From Bacteroidales bacterium (GTDB lineage Bacteria; Bacteroidota; Bacteroidia; Bacteroidales; Muribaculaceae), in NCBI GenBank assembly GCA_900767075.1, contig CAAFXX010000486.1, positions 1 to 22,468 on the forward strand: 22,468 nucleotides of DNA, given 5' to 3'. Shown here one piece after another: positions 1 to 8,269 of the stretch. Position 1 is the first letter of the stretch; each line of letters opens with the position of its first letter. The position numbers and the translations under genes are program-made. Below the pieces are notes generated by a model. That model was not told where the DNA came from. It was given only the letters and a program-made list of their open reading frames with translations, and did not search any database.

Positions 1-686
<686 letters not shown>

Positions 687-833
687 AATTGCTTTATATG
701 TATGTTTCAATAAATCCTGTTTTTGTCCGTAAAGTCATATCGGTTTCCGAATTAGGCTTTGCAAACACTGCGAATTTAGCAAATTATTTCCTCCCATGCA
801 AACTCCCCGTGAGGTTATTTGAGACTTTTTCGT

Positions 834-841
834 TATCTTTG
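834..841 (+). promoter_or_regulatory. Putative -7 box for the GH28 gene
   Basis: TATCTTTG matches the Bacteroidetes TAnnTTTG -7 element exactly and lies 44 bases before the GH28 start codon, so transcription would begin near 848 with a leader of about 37 bases. No good TTTG is seen about 19 bases upstream (there is one at 818-821, too close), so activation by a regulator is possible. The rest of the 687-885 gap shows no gene. Confidence 0.55.
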
Positions 842-885
842 TGCCATCAACCCGAAATTTAAATGTTACTTAACCTTATATTCAC

Positions 886-2280
886 ATGAAAAAAGTTTTT
901 CTGTTCATGCTGGGTCTTCTCCTGCCTCTCATATCGTTTGCCGATGCGTGGGACACGGAGTATAAGCGAATCGAACAATCGGTTATAGAACCGGCTTTCC
1001 CCGCCACAGTCTACCCTATAACCAAGTATGGGGCCAAACCCGGAGCCAAGGCTGCGGCAAACCAAAAGGCTATCAACAAGGCGATCGCCGCTTGCTCGAA
1101 GAAGGGCGGCGGCACGGTTCTCGTTGCCGGCGGCACGTATCAGACCGGGGCCATCCGTCTCGAATCGAACGTGAACCTGCGCATCGAAAAAGGCGCGCAG
1201 CTCAATTTCGTGTTCGAGCCGGCTCTCTATCCCGTTGTTCTTACCCGCTGGGAGGGCGTGGACTGCTACAATATCTCTCCCTGTATCTATGCATACAAGG
1301 CAAATAACATCGCCATTACGGGCGAGGGAACAGTCGACGGCGGCGGTTCGAACCAAACCTGGTGGAAATGGTGCGGAGCAGCTCATTTCGGCTGGCAGCA
1401 GGGCACACCATCGCAGCGCGAGTCGCGTCCCCTCCTCCTTAAATATAATGCCGACGAGGTCGATGTGAAAGACCGTCGCTTCACGGCAGCCGACTGCCTT
1501 CGTCCGCAGCTCGTTCATTTCCTCGAATGCGAGAAGGTGCTGATCGAGAACCTCACCTTCCTCCGCTCGCCTTTCTGGGTGCTTCATCCCACATTGTGCA
1601 AGAGCGTGACCGTGCGCGGCGTACATGTGATCAATGACGGTCCCAACGGCGACGGATGCGATCCCGAGAGCTGCGACGGCGTAATCATAGAAGACAGCTT
1701 CTTCAATACCGGCGACGACTGTATAGCCGTGAAGAGCGGCCGCAATAACGACGGTCGCCGCTGGAACAAGCCCACCGAGAACATCATTATCCGCAACTGC
1801 CGCATGGAGAACGGTCACGGCGGCGTGGTGATAGGTTCTGAAATCACCGGCGGATGCCGCAACCTCTTCGCCGAGAACTGCGAGATGGATTCCCCGCTTC
1901 TCGACCGTGTGATCCGCATCAAGACCAACACTTGCCGCGGCGGTCTGATAGAGAATATCTATGTCAGAAACATCAATGTCGGGGAATGTAAGGAAGCCGT
2001 GCTGAAGATCAACCTCGACTATGATCCCAAGGAGGTTTGCTGCCGTGGTTTCCTTCCGATCGTGCGCAACATAAATCTTGAGAACGTGAAGAGCAACAAG
2101 AGCAAATACGGCGTGATGATCGTGGCTCTCGATTCTGTCTCGAACGTCTACGACATCAATCTCAAGGACTGCGAATTCAAGAACGTGCAGAGCGGTGATT
2201 ATTACACAGGCCGCGTGCGCAACCTGAATTACACCCATATGAATCTTTTCGGCGTGACACCCGAAAGAAAAAGGAAATAA
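886..2280 (+). CDS. Secreted GH28 family polygalacturonase / pectin hydrolase
   Basis: An inverting glycosidase that hydrolyses alpha-galacturonic-acid linkages in homogalacturonan or rhamnogalacturonan. It has 464 residues with a Sec signal peptide (MKKVFLFMLGLLLPLISFAD, about 1-20) and no lipobox, so it is predicted to be periplasmic. After a pectate-lyase-like start (YGAKPGAKAAANQKAINKAI, 48-67) it carries the GH28 signature blocks in order: LRSPFWVLHP (226-235), NGDGCDP (254-260, first catalytic Asp256), GDDCIAVKSG (276-285, Asp277/278), NGHGGVVIGSE (309-319, His311) and RIK (344-346). The length is typical. It has its own promoter and a strong terminator, so it is transcribed apart from susC. 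Exo- or endo-action and the exact substrate cannot be read from sequence; the neighbouring RG-II-type enzymes suggest it acts on the galacturonan backbone of that polymer. Confidence 0.9.
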   Translation: MKKVFLFMLGLLLPLISFADAWDTEYKRIEQSVIEPAFPATVYPITKYGAKPGAKAAANQKAINKAIAACSKKGGGTVLVAGGTYQTGAIRLESNVNLRIEKGAQLNFVFEPALYPVVLTRWEGVDCYNISPCIYAYKANNIAITGEGTVDGGGSNQTWWKWCGAAHFGWQQGTPSQRESRPLLLKYNADEVDVKDRRFTAADCLRPQLVHFLECEKVLIENLTFLRSPFWVLHPTLCKSVTVRGVHVINDGPNGDGCDPESCDGVIIEDSFFNTGDDCIAVKSGRNNDGRRWNKPTENIIIRNCRMENGHGGVVIGSEITGGCRNLFAENCEMDSPLLDRVIRIKTNTCRGGLIENIYVRNINVGECKEAVLKINLDYDPKEVCCRGFLPIVRNINLENVKSNKSKYGVMIVALDSVSNVYDINLKDCEFKNVQSGDYYTGRVRNLNYTHMNLFGVTPERKRK

Positions 2281-2316
2281 TGCCCCCGAAAAATACCGTC
2301 AGTAAAGAAGACGGTG

Positions 2317-2353
2317 AGCCGGCTTTCCGATTATCGGAGAGCCGGCTTTTTTT
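2317..2353 (+). terminator. Rho-independent terminator after GH28
   Basis: AGCCGGCT (2317-2324) pairs with AGCCGGCT (2340-2347). The inner CCGA/TCGG pair is separated from it by a 2-base mismatch and closes a 3-base loop. A run of seven T follows from 2347. It lies 37 bases after the GH28 stop and separates that gene from the SusC/D unit. Confidence 0.85.
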
Positions 2354-2427
2354 CGTCAAAATGATTCCTAAGGTGTTAAAACGAGTTTTGGGCAAATAGT
2401 TTTATGTGTTAAAAATACACAGAAAGT

Positions 2428-2457
2428 TTTGAAATATTTAAAAATTAATTAAATTTG
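2428..2457 (+). promoter_or_regulatory. Canonical Bacteroidetes promoter for susC-susD
   Basis: TTTG (2428-2431) is followed by 18 bases and TAAATTTG (2450-2457), a full match to the -33/-7 consensus, in an AT-rich stretch. Transcription would start near 2464, giving a leader of about 180 bases before the SusC start at 2646. Confidence 0.75.
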
Positions 2458-2502
2458 CAATTTATTAACACAAACTGCAAAATCAGTTCAAGCGAATCAG
2501 AC

Positions 2503-2556
2503 ATGAAAAACTCCGCATGGACCGAATTTCTTGACGGTACGGTTAAGGAATTGTAA
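2503..2556 (+). CDS. Possible 17-codon leader peptide in the SusC mRNA leader
   Basis: ATG at 2503 opens a 17-codon frame, MKNSAWTEFLDGTVKEL, ending with TAA at 2554-2556. It lies inside the predicted SusC leader, about 40 bases after the predicted transcription start, in a start context (AGACATGAAAAA) like those of the real genes here. It overlaps a hairpin (2525-2552). Translation is unproven; an ORF this short can arise by chance. Confidence 0.3.
   Translation: MKNSAWTEFLDGTVKEL
2525..2552 (+). promoter_or_regulatory. Hairpin in the SusC leader
   Basis: AATTTCTT (2525-2532) can pair with AAGGAATT (2545-2552), 8 bp with one G-U, around a 12-base loop holding two ACGGT copies. It has no following T-run, so it is not an intrinsic terminator. 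It spans the second half of the possible leader peptide. Confidence 0.4.
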
Positions 2557-2645
2557 CAATGTGTGGCTGAAATCTGAATACCATAGACCTGAAAAAACTT
2601 ATTGTGTAATAACCAGACAATTAACCAACATAAACTCAAAACATC

Positions 2646-5600
2646 ATGAATAACAGGCATTTAGCTAATCGGGGGGGTGTGCCCCGTCCGATTGGGATGA
2701 TGGAGAGGAAATGGATTGGCGTCCTGATGGCAGCAGCCCTCTTCGGAGGAGCCGCCATGGCAGCCCCTGCAGGAAGCGTCTCGACAGCCGCTTTCCCGTC
2801 TGATTCCCCTCAGGCCCGCCAGACGGGCACTCAGAAAATTACCGTTAAAGGTTATGTTGCCGATGAAAACGGTGAGCCGATGATCGGTGCAACCGTAATG
2901 CAGGCAGGTACAAAGAACGGCACATCGACCGACCTCGACGGAAAATTCTCGCTATCGGTTCCCGCCAACGCAACCCTCACTGTTTCGTATGTAGGCTATG
3001 CAGCCCAGACCATAAAGGTAGGCGGCCGCAATACGATTGACGTAAAAATGCTCCCCGCCGACAATTCTCTCAATGATCTCGTGGTGGTCGGCTATGGTAC
3101 GATGAAGAAACGCGACCTCACCGGTGCTATCTCCTCTGTAAAATCGGACATTATTACTCTTACCCCCTCCTCAAACCCGATGGCATCCCTTCAGGGTCGC
3201 GTGTCAGGTCTTGATATCACGCAGACCAGCGGTCAGCCGGGTCAGGGCGTGGATATCCAGCTCCGCGGTACCCGCTCGATCAACGCCAGCGGTACTCCTC
3301 TTTTCATTATTGACGGCATGCCCGGCAACTATGAGACAATCAACCCCAACGACATCGAGAGCATCGAGGTGCTCAAGGACGCTTCTTCCACGGCTGTCTA
3401 CGGTTCGGAAGGTGCCAACGGTGTTATCATCATCACGACCAAGAAAGGTCAGGCAGGCAAGATGCGCGTGAATTTCGATGCATATGTCGGTGTGAACGGA
3501 TGGAGCACGACTCCCAAGATGAACACTCCCGAGCAGAATATCTTCACTCGTCAGCTCGCTCGTGAAGAAGGCGGTACAATCGTCGATGACGCAGCTCTCG
3601 ATGACGATATAGCAGCTCTCGCAGCCGGACATACCATCGATTGGGTCGACGCAGTGCTCGGCAACGGTCTTGTGCAGAACTATTCACTCTCACTGTCTGG
3701 CGGCACGGAAGCCACTCAGGCTTACTTCTCGCTCAACTATAACGAGGACAAGGGTCAGTACAAGAACAATAATTATAAGGTGTACTCATCGTCAATCCGC
3801 CTGAGCACAAAGCTCAATAACTGGTTGTCGGGCGGTATCCATGTGCAGGCATCTTATTCGCAGCGCAAGAATGTGAACAGCCGTCTTGACGACGCTCTCC
3901 GCAAGAGCCCGTTCGGCGAACTCTACAATGAGGACGGCTCGATCAAGCCCTTCCCTGTAGTAAACGGCGACCTCGTCAACCTGCTGCTCGATACAGACGA
4001 CAATGTATATAAGAGCGCAAACAACAATCTTCGCCTCTATGTACAGCCTTATCTGCGCATCACCCCGTTCAAGGGATTCTCTCTTGAATCGCGTCTCAGC
4101 GGCAATTTCAGCTACAGCGGCGCAAACAGATTCGAGGGTTACGGAAGCTACAGCTATTATCGCAACGGCGGTACGGCTGCCCTCGACGCCCCGAAGGAGG
4201 ATTACAAGACTTTGACCAAGGCTTCAAAGGATAATTCAAGAAGCTGGGGTTACCAGTGGGAGAATATCGCCACATATAATTTCGGTTTCAACGATATCCA
4301 TGACTTCACAGTAACGGCTGTTTCGACATGGTCATCTTCAGAAAGCGAATCGACAGGAGCATCTGCAACATCGATTCCGAGCAACACCATGTATTGGACT
4401 AACCTCGGAAAGAACGAGGATCCCAAGCCCGGTGTTTCTTCAAGCTATTCGATGCACCGCCGCTTCGGTCTGGTAGGTCGTATCAACTATTCGCTCATGG
4501 GCAAATACCTCTTCTCGGCGTCTGTTCGCCGTGACGGTGACTCTGTCCTCGCAGACGGTTATCACTGGGCTACCTTCCCCGCAGTTTCAGCAGGCTGGCG
4601 TTTCATCGACGAATCGTTCATGGAACCCGTTCGCGGATGGTGGAACAATGCCAAGCTCCGTATCGGTTACGGTGAAACCGGCGCAGCAGGCATCAGCCCG
4701 TATTCTTCATGGTCAATCCTCGAGACCGGTCAGCTCGGTCTGGGTAACAATGTCGTGAACACTGCATACTTCCCGCAGATCCTTACCAATCCTACTCTGA
4801 CATGGGAACGCTCGAAGAGCTGGAACTTCGGTCTTGACCTCGGTTTCTTCAATAACCGTATCGACCTTACCCTCGAGTATTATCTGACCAATACAAGCGA
4901 CGTTATCTGGAAACAGTCTATCCCTGCTACCAACGGTGCATATGACGACAAGAACATGTTCCAGACAAACAGCAATATCGCAAAGACCCGCAACCAGGGC
5001 TTCGAGCTTACGCTTAACACCCGTAACATCGACACCCCTGACTTCACATGGAACAGTACCGTTACATTCACAACCAATAATGAGAAAGTCGTTTCTCTCG
5101 GTGAAGGCGCTTCTGAATATATTCTTCAGAATCCTAACGACGTGAAGGGCTATGCTCTCCATATCGGTGATCCCGTCCGCTCGTTCTACAGCTATAAGTT
5201 CGACGGCATCTGGCAGAACGAAGAGGCTGCTGACGCAGCTGCATTCGGTCGCCGTCCCGGTGACATGAAGATTGAAGTTCCCGGCATGACCCGAATTGGT
5301 GAAGGCGTGTGGGAGAAGACATTCGTAGGAGAGGACGGCACCGTTACAACACAGCGTTATGATGCCGAGAATCCTTATGCAATCAACGGTGACGACCGTA
5401 TGATTATCGGTCATAACACTCCTGACTGGACCCTCGGTTTCCAGAATACATTCCGCTACAAATGGTTCGACCTGAGCATCTATATGTTCTGGCGCTATGG
5501 TCAGAAGTTCTACTATGAGCCTATCGGCTGGTACACCGGTCACGGCGGTTCGTTCCCCAGCGATTTCAACTACTGGACAAGCACGAATCCTTCGAACGAG

Positions 5601-5891
5601 TTCCCGGCTCTCGACAGCTCGCGTGAATGGCAGAAGATGACCGGCAACGAGGCCCTCTACTGGGTTGACGGCGGTTTCTTCAAGATCAAGAACATCACGC
5701 TCGGCTATACTCTTCCACAGGCAGCATGCCGCAAGATCGGTATCAGCGCTCTCCGTCTCTACGGTACGATCACGAATCCTCTTGTAGTGGCTCAGAGCAA
5801 ATATCTGAAGGGTTACGACCCCGAGATGAACGGCAGCTTCAACTTCCCGCTTACGCGTCAGCTCGTATTCGGTCTGAATGTTACTTTCTAA
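2646..5891 (+). CDS. SusC-like TonB-dependent outer-membrane transporter
   Basis: Outer-membrane barrel that, capped by its SusD partner, imports oligosaccharides into the periplasm using TonB energy. It has 1081 residues, normal for the family. In order: N-terminal hydrophobic signal (about 22-40, WIGVLMAAALFGGAAMAA), carboxypeptidase-regulatory-like domain (ITVKGYVADENGEPMIGATV, 65-84, to about 135), plug domain starting LNDLVVVGYGTMKKRDLTGA (142-161), and the SusC signature DIESIEVLKDASSTAVYGSE (236-255) then GANGVIIITTKKG. The barrel ends RQLVFGLNVTF, with the C-terminal Phe typical of such barrels. The start at 2646 is preceded by an A-rich stretch as usual in Bacteroidetes, but ATGs at 2697 and 2700 (residues 18 and 19) would give a more ordinary signal peptide (MMERKWIGVLM). 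The 5' coding region carries a G7 run and hairpin. The cognate susD starts 21 bases after the stop. The ligand is inferred from neighbours to be an RG-II/pectin fragment. Confidence 0.95.
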   Translation: MNNRHLANRGGVPRPIGMMERKWIGVLMAAALFGGAAMAAPAGSVSTAAFPSDSPQARQTGTQKITVKGYVADENGEPMIGATVMQAGTKNGTSTDLDGKFSLSVPANATLTVSYVGYAAQTIKVGGRNTIDVKMLPADNSLNDLVVVGYGTMKKRDLTGAISSVKSDIITLTPSSNPMASLQGRVSGLDITQTSGQPGQGVDIQLRGTRSINASGTPLFIIDGMPGNYETINPNDIESIEVLKDASSTAVYGSEGANGVIIITTKKGQAGKMRVNFDAYVGVNGWSTTPKMNTPEQNIFTRQLAREEGGTIVDDAALDDDIAALAAGHTIDWVDAVLGNGLVQNYSLSLSGGTEATQAYFSLNYNEDKGQYKNNNYKVYSSSIRLSTKLNNWLSGGIHVQASYSQRKNVNSRLDDALRKSPFGELYNEDGSIKPFPVVNGDLVNLLLDTDDNVYKSANNNLRLYVQPYLRITPFKGFSLESRLSGNFSYSGANRFEGYGSYSYYRNGGTAALDAPKEDYKTLTKASKDNSRSWGYQWENIATYNFGFNDIHDFTVTAVSTWSSSESESTGASATSIPSNTMYWTNLGKNEDPKPGVSSSYSMHRRFGLVGRINYSLMGKYLFSASVRRDGDSVLADGYHWATFPAVSAGWRFIDESFMEPVRGWWNNAKLRIGYGETGAAGISPYSSWSILETGQLGLGNNVVNTAYFPQILTNPTLTWERSKSWNFGLDLGFFNNRIDLTLEYYLTNTSDVIWKQSIPATNGAYDDKNMFQTNSNIAKTRNQGFELTLNTRNIDTPDFTWNSTVTFTTNNEKVVSLGEGASEYILQNPNDVKGYALHIGDPVRSFYSYKFDGIWQNEEAADAAAFGRRPGDMKIEVPGMTRIGEGVWEKTFVGEDGTVTTQRYDAENPYAINGDDRMIIGHNTPDWTLGFQNTFRYKWFDLSIYMFWRYGQKFYYEPIGWYTGHGGSFPSDFNYWTSTNPSNEFPALDSSREWQKMTGNEALYWVDGGFFKIKNITLGYTLPQAACRKIGISALRLYGTITNPLVVAQSKYLKGYDPEMNGSFNFPLTRQLVFGLNVTF
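2667..2693 (+). repeat. Hairpin with G7 tract at the 5' end of susC
   Basis: AATCGG (2667-2672) pairs with CCGATT (2688-2693), and GGGG (2674-2677) pairs with CCCC (2682-2685) across a TGTG loop with small bulges. The left arm contains seven consecutive G (2671-2677). The structure ends 3 bases before the alternative start at 2697, so it is either the first codons of SusC or the end of its leader. Confidence 0.55.
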
Positions 5892-5912
5892 CCTCATCAC
5901 ACAGACAATAAA

Positions 5913-7997
5913 ATGAAAAAGAATATAAAATATCTGGCCCTGCCCGCCATGGCACTCGGATTGTTCTTCAATTCCTGTAGCCTTGAGGAGGATAACCCCG
6001 GGGCAGGCGACGCCACAATCAAGTCATTCGATTCGTGGCAGGGCATGCAGGCTTACTGCTATTCGCCTCTCAACAACCAGCTTTATTCCGCTTCCGACTG
6101 GCTTTTCTGCTCGGAAGGCGGCACTGACCTCTGGCTCGCCAAGTCGAACGGTGACGGCTATCGTTCCGACCTCTATTATGAGAACTATTCGACCAACAAC
6201 AACTCCACCCAGAAGCTCTGGAAGCAGTGCTATTCGATGATCACCAACTGTAACACCGTGATCAATGAGGCAGCTTCACTTCAGGACGGCGATGCCGAGA
6301 AGGTGAAGGTCCTTTTGGCTGAGACCAAGGTGCTCCGTGCTTTCTATAACTTCCTTCTTGTTTCGAATTTCGGTCCCGTGACACTCAACCTCGAGAGCTC
6401 GCCCGCTGTTACCGGTGGCGCTGACGTACGTCCCGTACGTACAAGCGAGAAGGTCTTCTACGATCAGATTGAAAAAGACCTTAAGGAGGCTCTTCCTGAC
6501 CTTGGCGTCAAGCCTTATGCCGAAAACCCGGCACGCGTCACCAAAAAGACTGCCCTCGGTCTGCTCGCCCGTATCTATGCACAGCGCGCAGGTCTCGGCA
6601 AGAAATATGGCGATGCCGAGAAATATTGGGGTCTCTGCGCTGAGACTGCCGAAGATCTCATCAACAATGCCGGTTCTTACGACGCCATGCTCTATACCGA
6701 CATCGCCGATATGTGGGCCGATGCCAACAACCGCAACAACAAGGAGGCTCTCTTCGTTGCTGTCGGTCCGGATGCCAACAAGGAGGCTTACAACTATGCC
6801 GGCAAGAACAACAAGCTGCTTGTTTATTCATCGGGCGGTCTCTATACAGACCTCTTCTCTTCGAAGCACAACCCCACAAAGAACGGTCAGTGCTATTTCT
6901 ACGGACGTCTCAACAACCAGGTCTGGACTCCTTCGAAATATCTGCTCTATTGCTTCGATCCTGAATGGGACCGTCGCTGGGAATACACTTTCACATATGC
7001 ATGGAGCGATTACTCAATGGTTGAGGTAGGCTGGGCAGCTTATGATACCGGTCAGCTCAAACTTACAGAGGCTCTCTGCACCAAGTATGGCATCGATCCC
7101 TCTCATGTCGGAGAGACCATCTATCCTTATGCCGACTGCAACGGTATAGCTTCCGGCTTCGGCGGCAACCAGTATGTGGCAAAGGTATGGCCTAAGGGCG
7201 AGACAAGCGGCAGCAAGGACAAACTGCTCACAGTGGCTGCTTCTTCAGCCGAGATCGGTCAGGCTGGAAAGACAGGATCGACAAAGGCTTATGCAGTGCC
7301 TTATCCTGTGGCTCTTGACGATAACCGTGTCAACACTGTCTATACACACAGGCATCTTTCGGATGCCGACAAGGCTCAGTGCCGCTATGCAGTGGTTTGT
7401 CTTGAAGACCTCTTCGGCTCGAACGACCTTCCTTACGGTAACGTTGCCAACGGTTCTGAGGCCGGTAACTCGCCTAAAATCGGTGACGGCACGACAAGCG
7501 CAAGCTCATGCCCCGGTCTTATCAAGTTCAACTGGTCGTACAACGGTGTATTCGTAGGCAACAACCTGCAGACAAAGACCGGCGATATGTATATCATGCG
7601 TATGGCTGAGATCTATCTGCTGGCTGCAGAGGCTGAGCAGCAGCTCGGTCACGGTGCGAAGGCCGCCGAGTATCTCAACGTGCTCCGCAAGCGTGCGGCT
7701 CGTCCCGGTGTTGCAGAAAGCACCTGGAAGCTTGCAACCGCTACCGAGGATGACATCTTCGACGAATATGCACGTGAGATGTGCGGTGAGTTCCAGCGCT
7801 GGGCTCTCCTGAAGCGTCACAATGCCTTCGAGACCCGTCTTGAAAAGTATAACAGCCGCGCATTCAAGGCATTCAAACCGGCTTATTACAACAAGCCTAT
7901 CTCGAACGAATTCCTTCAGACGATTCTTAACGATGACCAGTACGGTGACAACGGCTACGGTCAGACTCCGACTTCCGGTCTCGACAATATCGACTGA
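5913..7997 (+). CDS. SusD-like (RagB/SusD) glycan-binding surface lipoprotein
   Basis: Extracellular lid that captures glycan and hands it to the SusC barrel. The signal peptide is lipoprotein type: MKKNIKYLALPAMALGLFFN then S-C, with Cys22 as lipidation site. The acidic stretch after it (SLEED, 23-27) resembles the surface-export signal of Bacteroidetes lipoproteins. Family blocks: LRAFYNFLLVSNFGPVTL (141-158), the TPR-like MRMAEIYLLAAEAEQQLG (about 563-580) and the C-terminal ARE-CGEFQRWALLKRHN block (about 621-638). At 694 residues it is longer than the usual 500-600; the extra length appears to lie in the middle (about 280-540), the part that usually shapes the ligand site. It follows susC by 21 bases and is followed by a strong terminator. 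Binding RG-II or another pectin is inferred from context only. Confidence 0.93.
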   Translation: MKKNIKYLALPAMALGLFFNSCSLEEDNPGAGDATIKSFDSWQGMQAYCYSPLNNQLYSASDWLFCSEGGTDLWLAKSNGDGYRSDLYYENYSTNNNSTQKLWKQCYSMITNCNTVINEAASLQDGDAEKVKVLLAETKVLRAFYNFLLVSNFGPVTLNLESSPAVTGGADVRPVRTSEKVFYDQIEKDLKEALPDLGVKPYAENPARVTKKTALGLLARIYAQRAGLGKKYGDAEKYWGLCAETAEDLINNAGSYDAMLYTDIADMWADANNRNNKEALFVAVGPDANKEAYNYAGKNNKLLVYSSGGLYTDLFSSKHNPTKNGQCYFYGRLNNQVWTPSKYLLYCFDPEWDRRWEYTFTYAWSDYSMVEVGWAAYDTGQLKLTEALCTKYGIDPSHVGETIYPYADCNGIASGFGGNQYVAKVWPKGETSGSKDKLLTVAASSAEIGQAGKTGSTKAYAVPYPVALDDNRVNTVYTHRHLSDADKAQCRYAVVCLEDLFGSNDLPYGNVANGSEAGNSPKIGDGTTSASSCPGLIKFNWSYNGVFVGNNLQTKTGDMYIMRMAEIYLLAAEAEQQLGHGAKAAEYLNVLRKRAARPGVAESTWKLATATEDDIFDEYAREMCGEFQRWALLKRHNAFETRLEKYNSRAFKAFKPAYYNKPISNEFLQTILNDDQYGDNGYGQTPTSGLDNID

Positions 7998-8009
7998 TAA
8001 ATCCGATAT

Positions 8010-8042
8010 GGCTTGCCGTCAGGCATGATTTTGCGGCAAGCC
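8010..8042 (+). other. Hairpin just after susD
   Basis: GGCTTGCCG (8010-8018) and CGGCAAGCC (8034-8042) form a perfect 9-bp stem with a 15-base loop, 12 bases after the SusD stop. It lacks a T-run, so it may protect the mRNA end or be a weak first terminator before the strong one at 8054. Confidence 0.5.
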
Positions 8043-8053
8043 TTAAACACCAT

Positions 8054-8092
8054 AAACTCGCCGACAGCACATACGCTGCCGGCGAGTTTTTT
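8054..8092 (+). terminator. Rho-independent terminator of the SusC/D unit
   Basis: AAACTCGCCG (8054-8063) pairs with CGGCGAGTTT (8080-8089). An inner CAGC/GCTG pair closes a 6-base loop, and six T follow (8087-8092). It isolates SusC/D from the transposase-like gene downstream. Confidence 0.88.
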
Positions 8093-8201
8093 CAATTCAG
8101 TCTCTTCCCTCCAGACTTCTTGATTCAGGCTTTTCAACCGGGAATGGGCATTTCAATTGTAAGGAATGCAAAGATTTTACCGAATTATTTTGATGCTTTT
8201 A

Positions 8202-8232
8202 TTTGGCAGAGTGTCGATTATTTCTTAAATTG
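8202..8232 (+). promoter_or_regulatory. Possible promoter of the transposase-like gene
   Basis: TTTG (8202-8205), 20 bases, then TAAATTG (8226-8232), one T short of the -7 consensus. It lies 37 bases before the ATG at 8270. The following GGTGTTAA also follows the promoter at 9560-9591. The rest of 8093-8269 holds no visible gene. Confidence 0.4.
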
Positions 8233-8269
8233 CGGTGTTAATCCAGTTTTTAACTATTACTAATGAGAT

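Noticed and set aside
687..833. Promoter for the fumarase gene on the minus strand
   Set aside because: No TAnnTTTG element with a suitable upstream TTTG was found on that strand.
859..2238. 459-codon open frame antisense to the GH28 gene
   Set aside because: It mirrors the whole GH28 gene, has no recognisable motif, and is explained by the codon bias of the sense strand.
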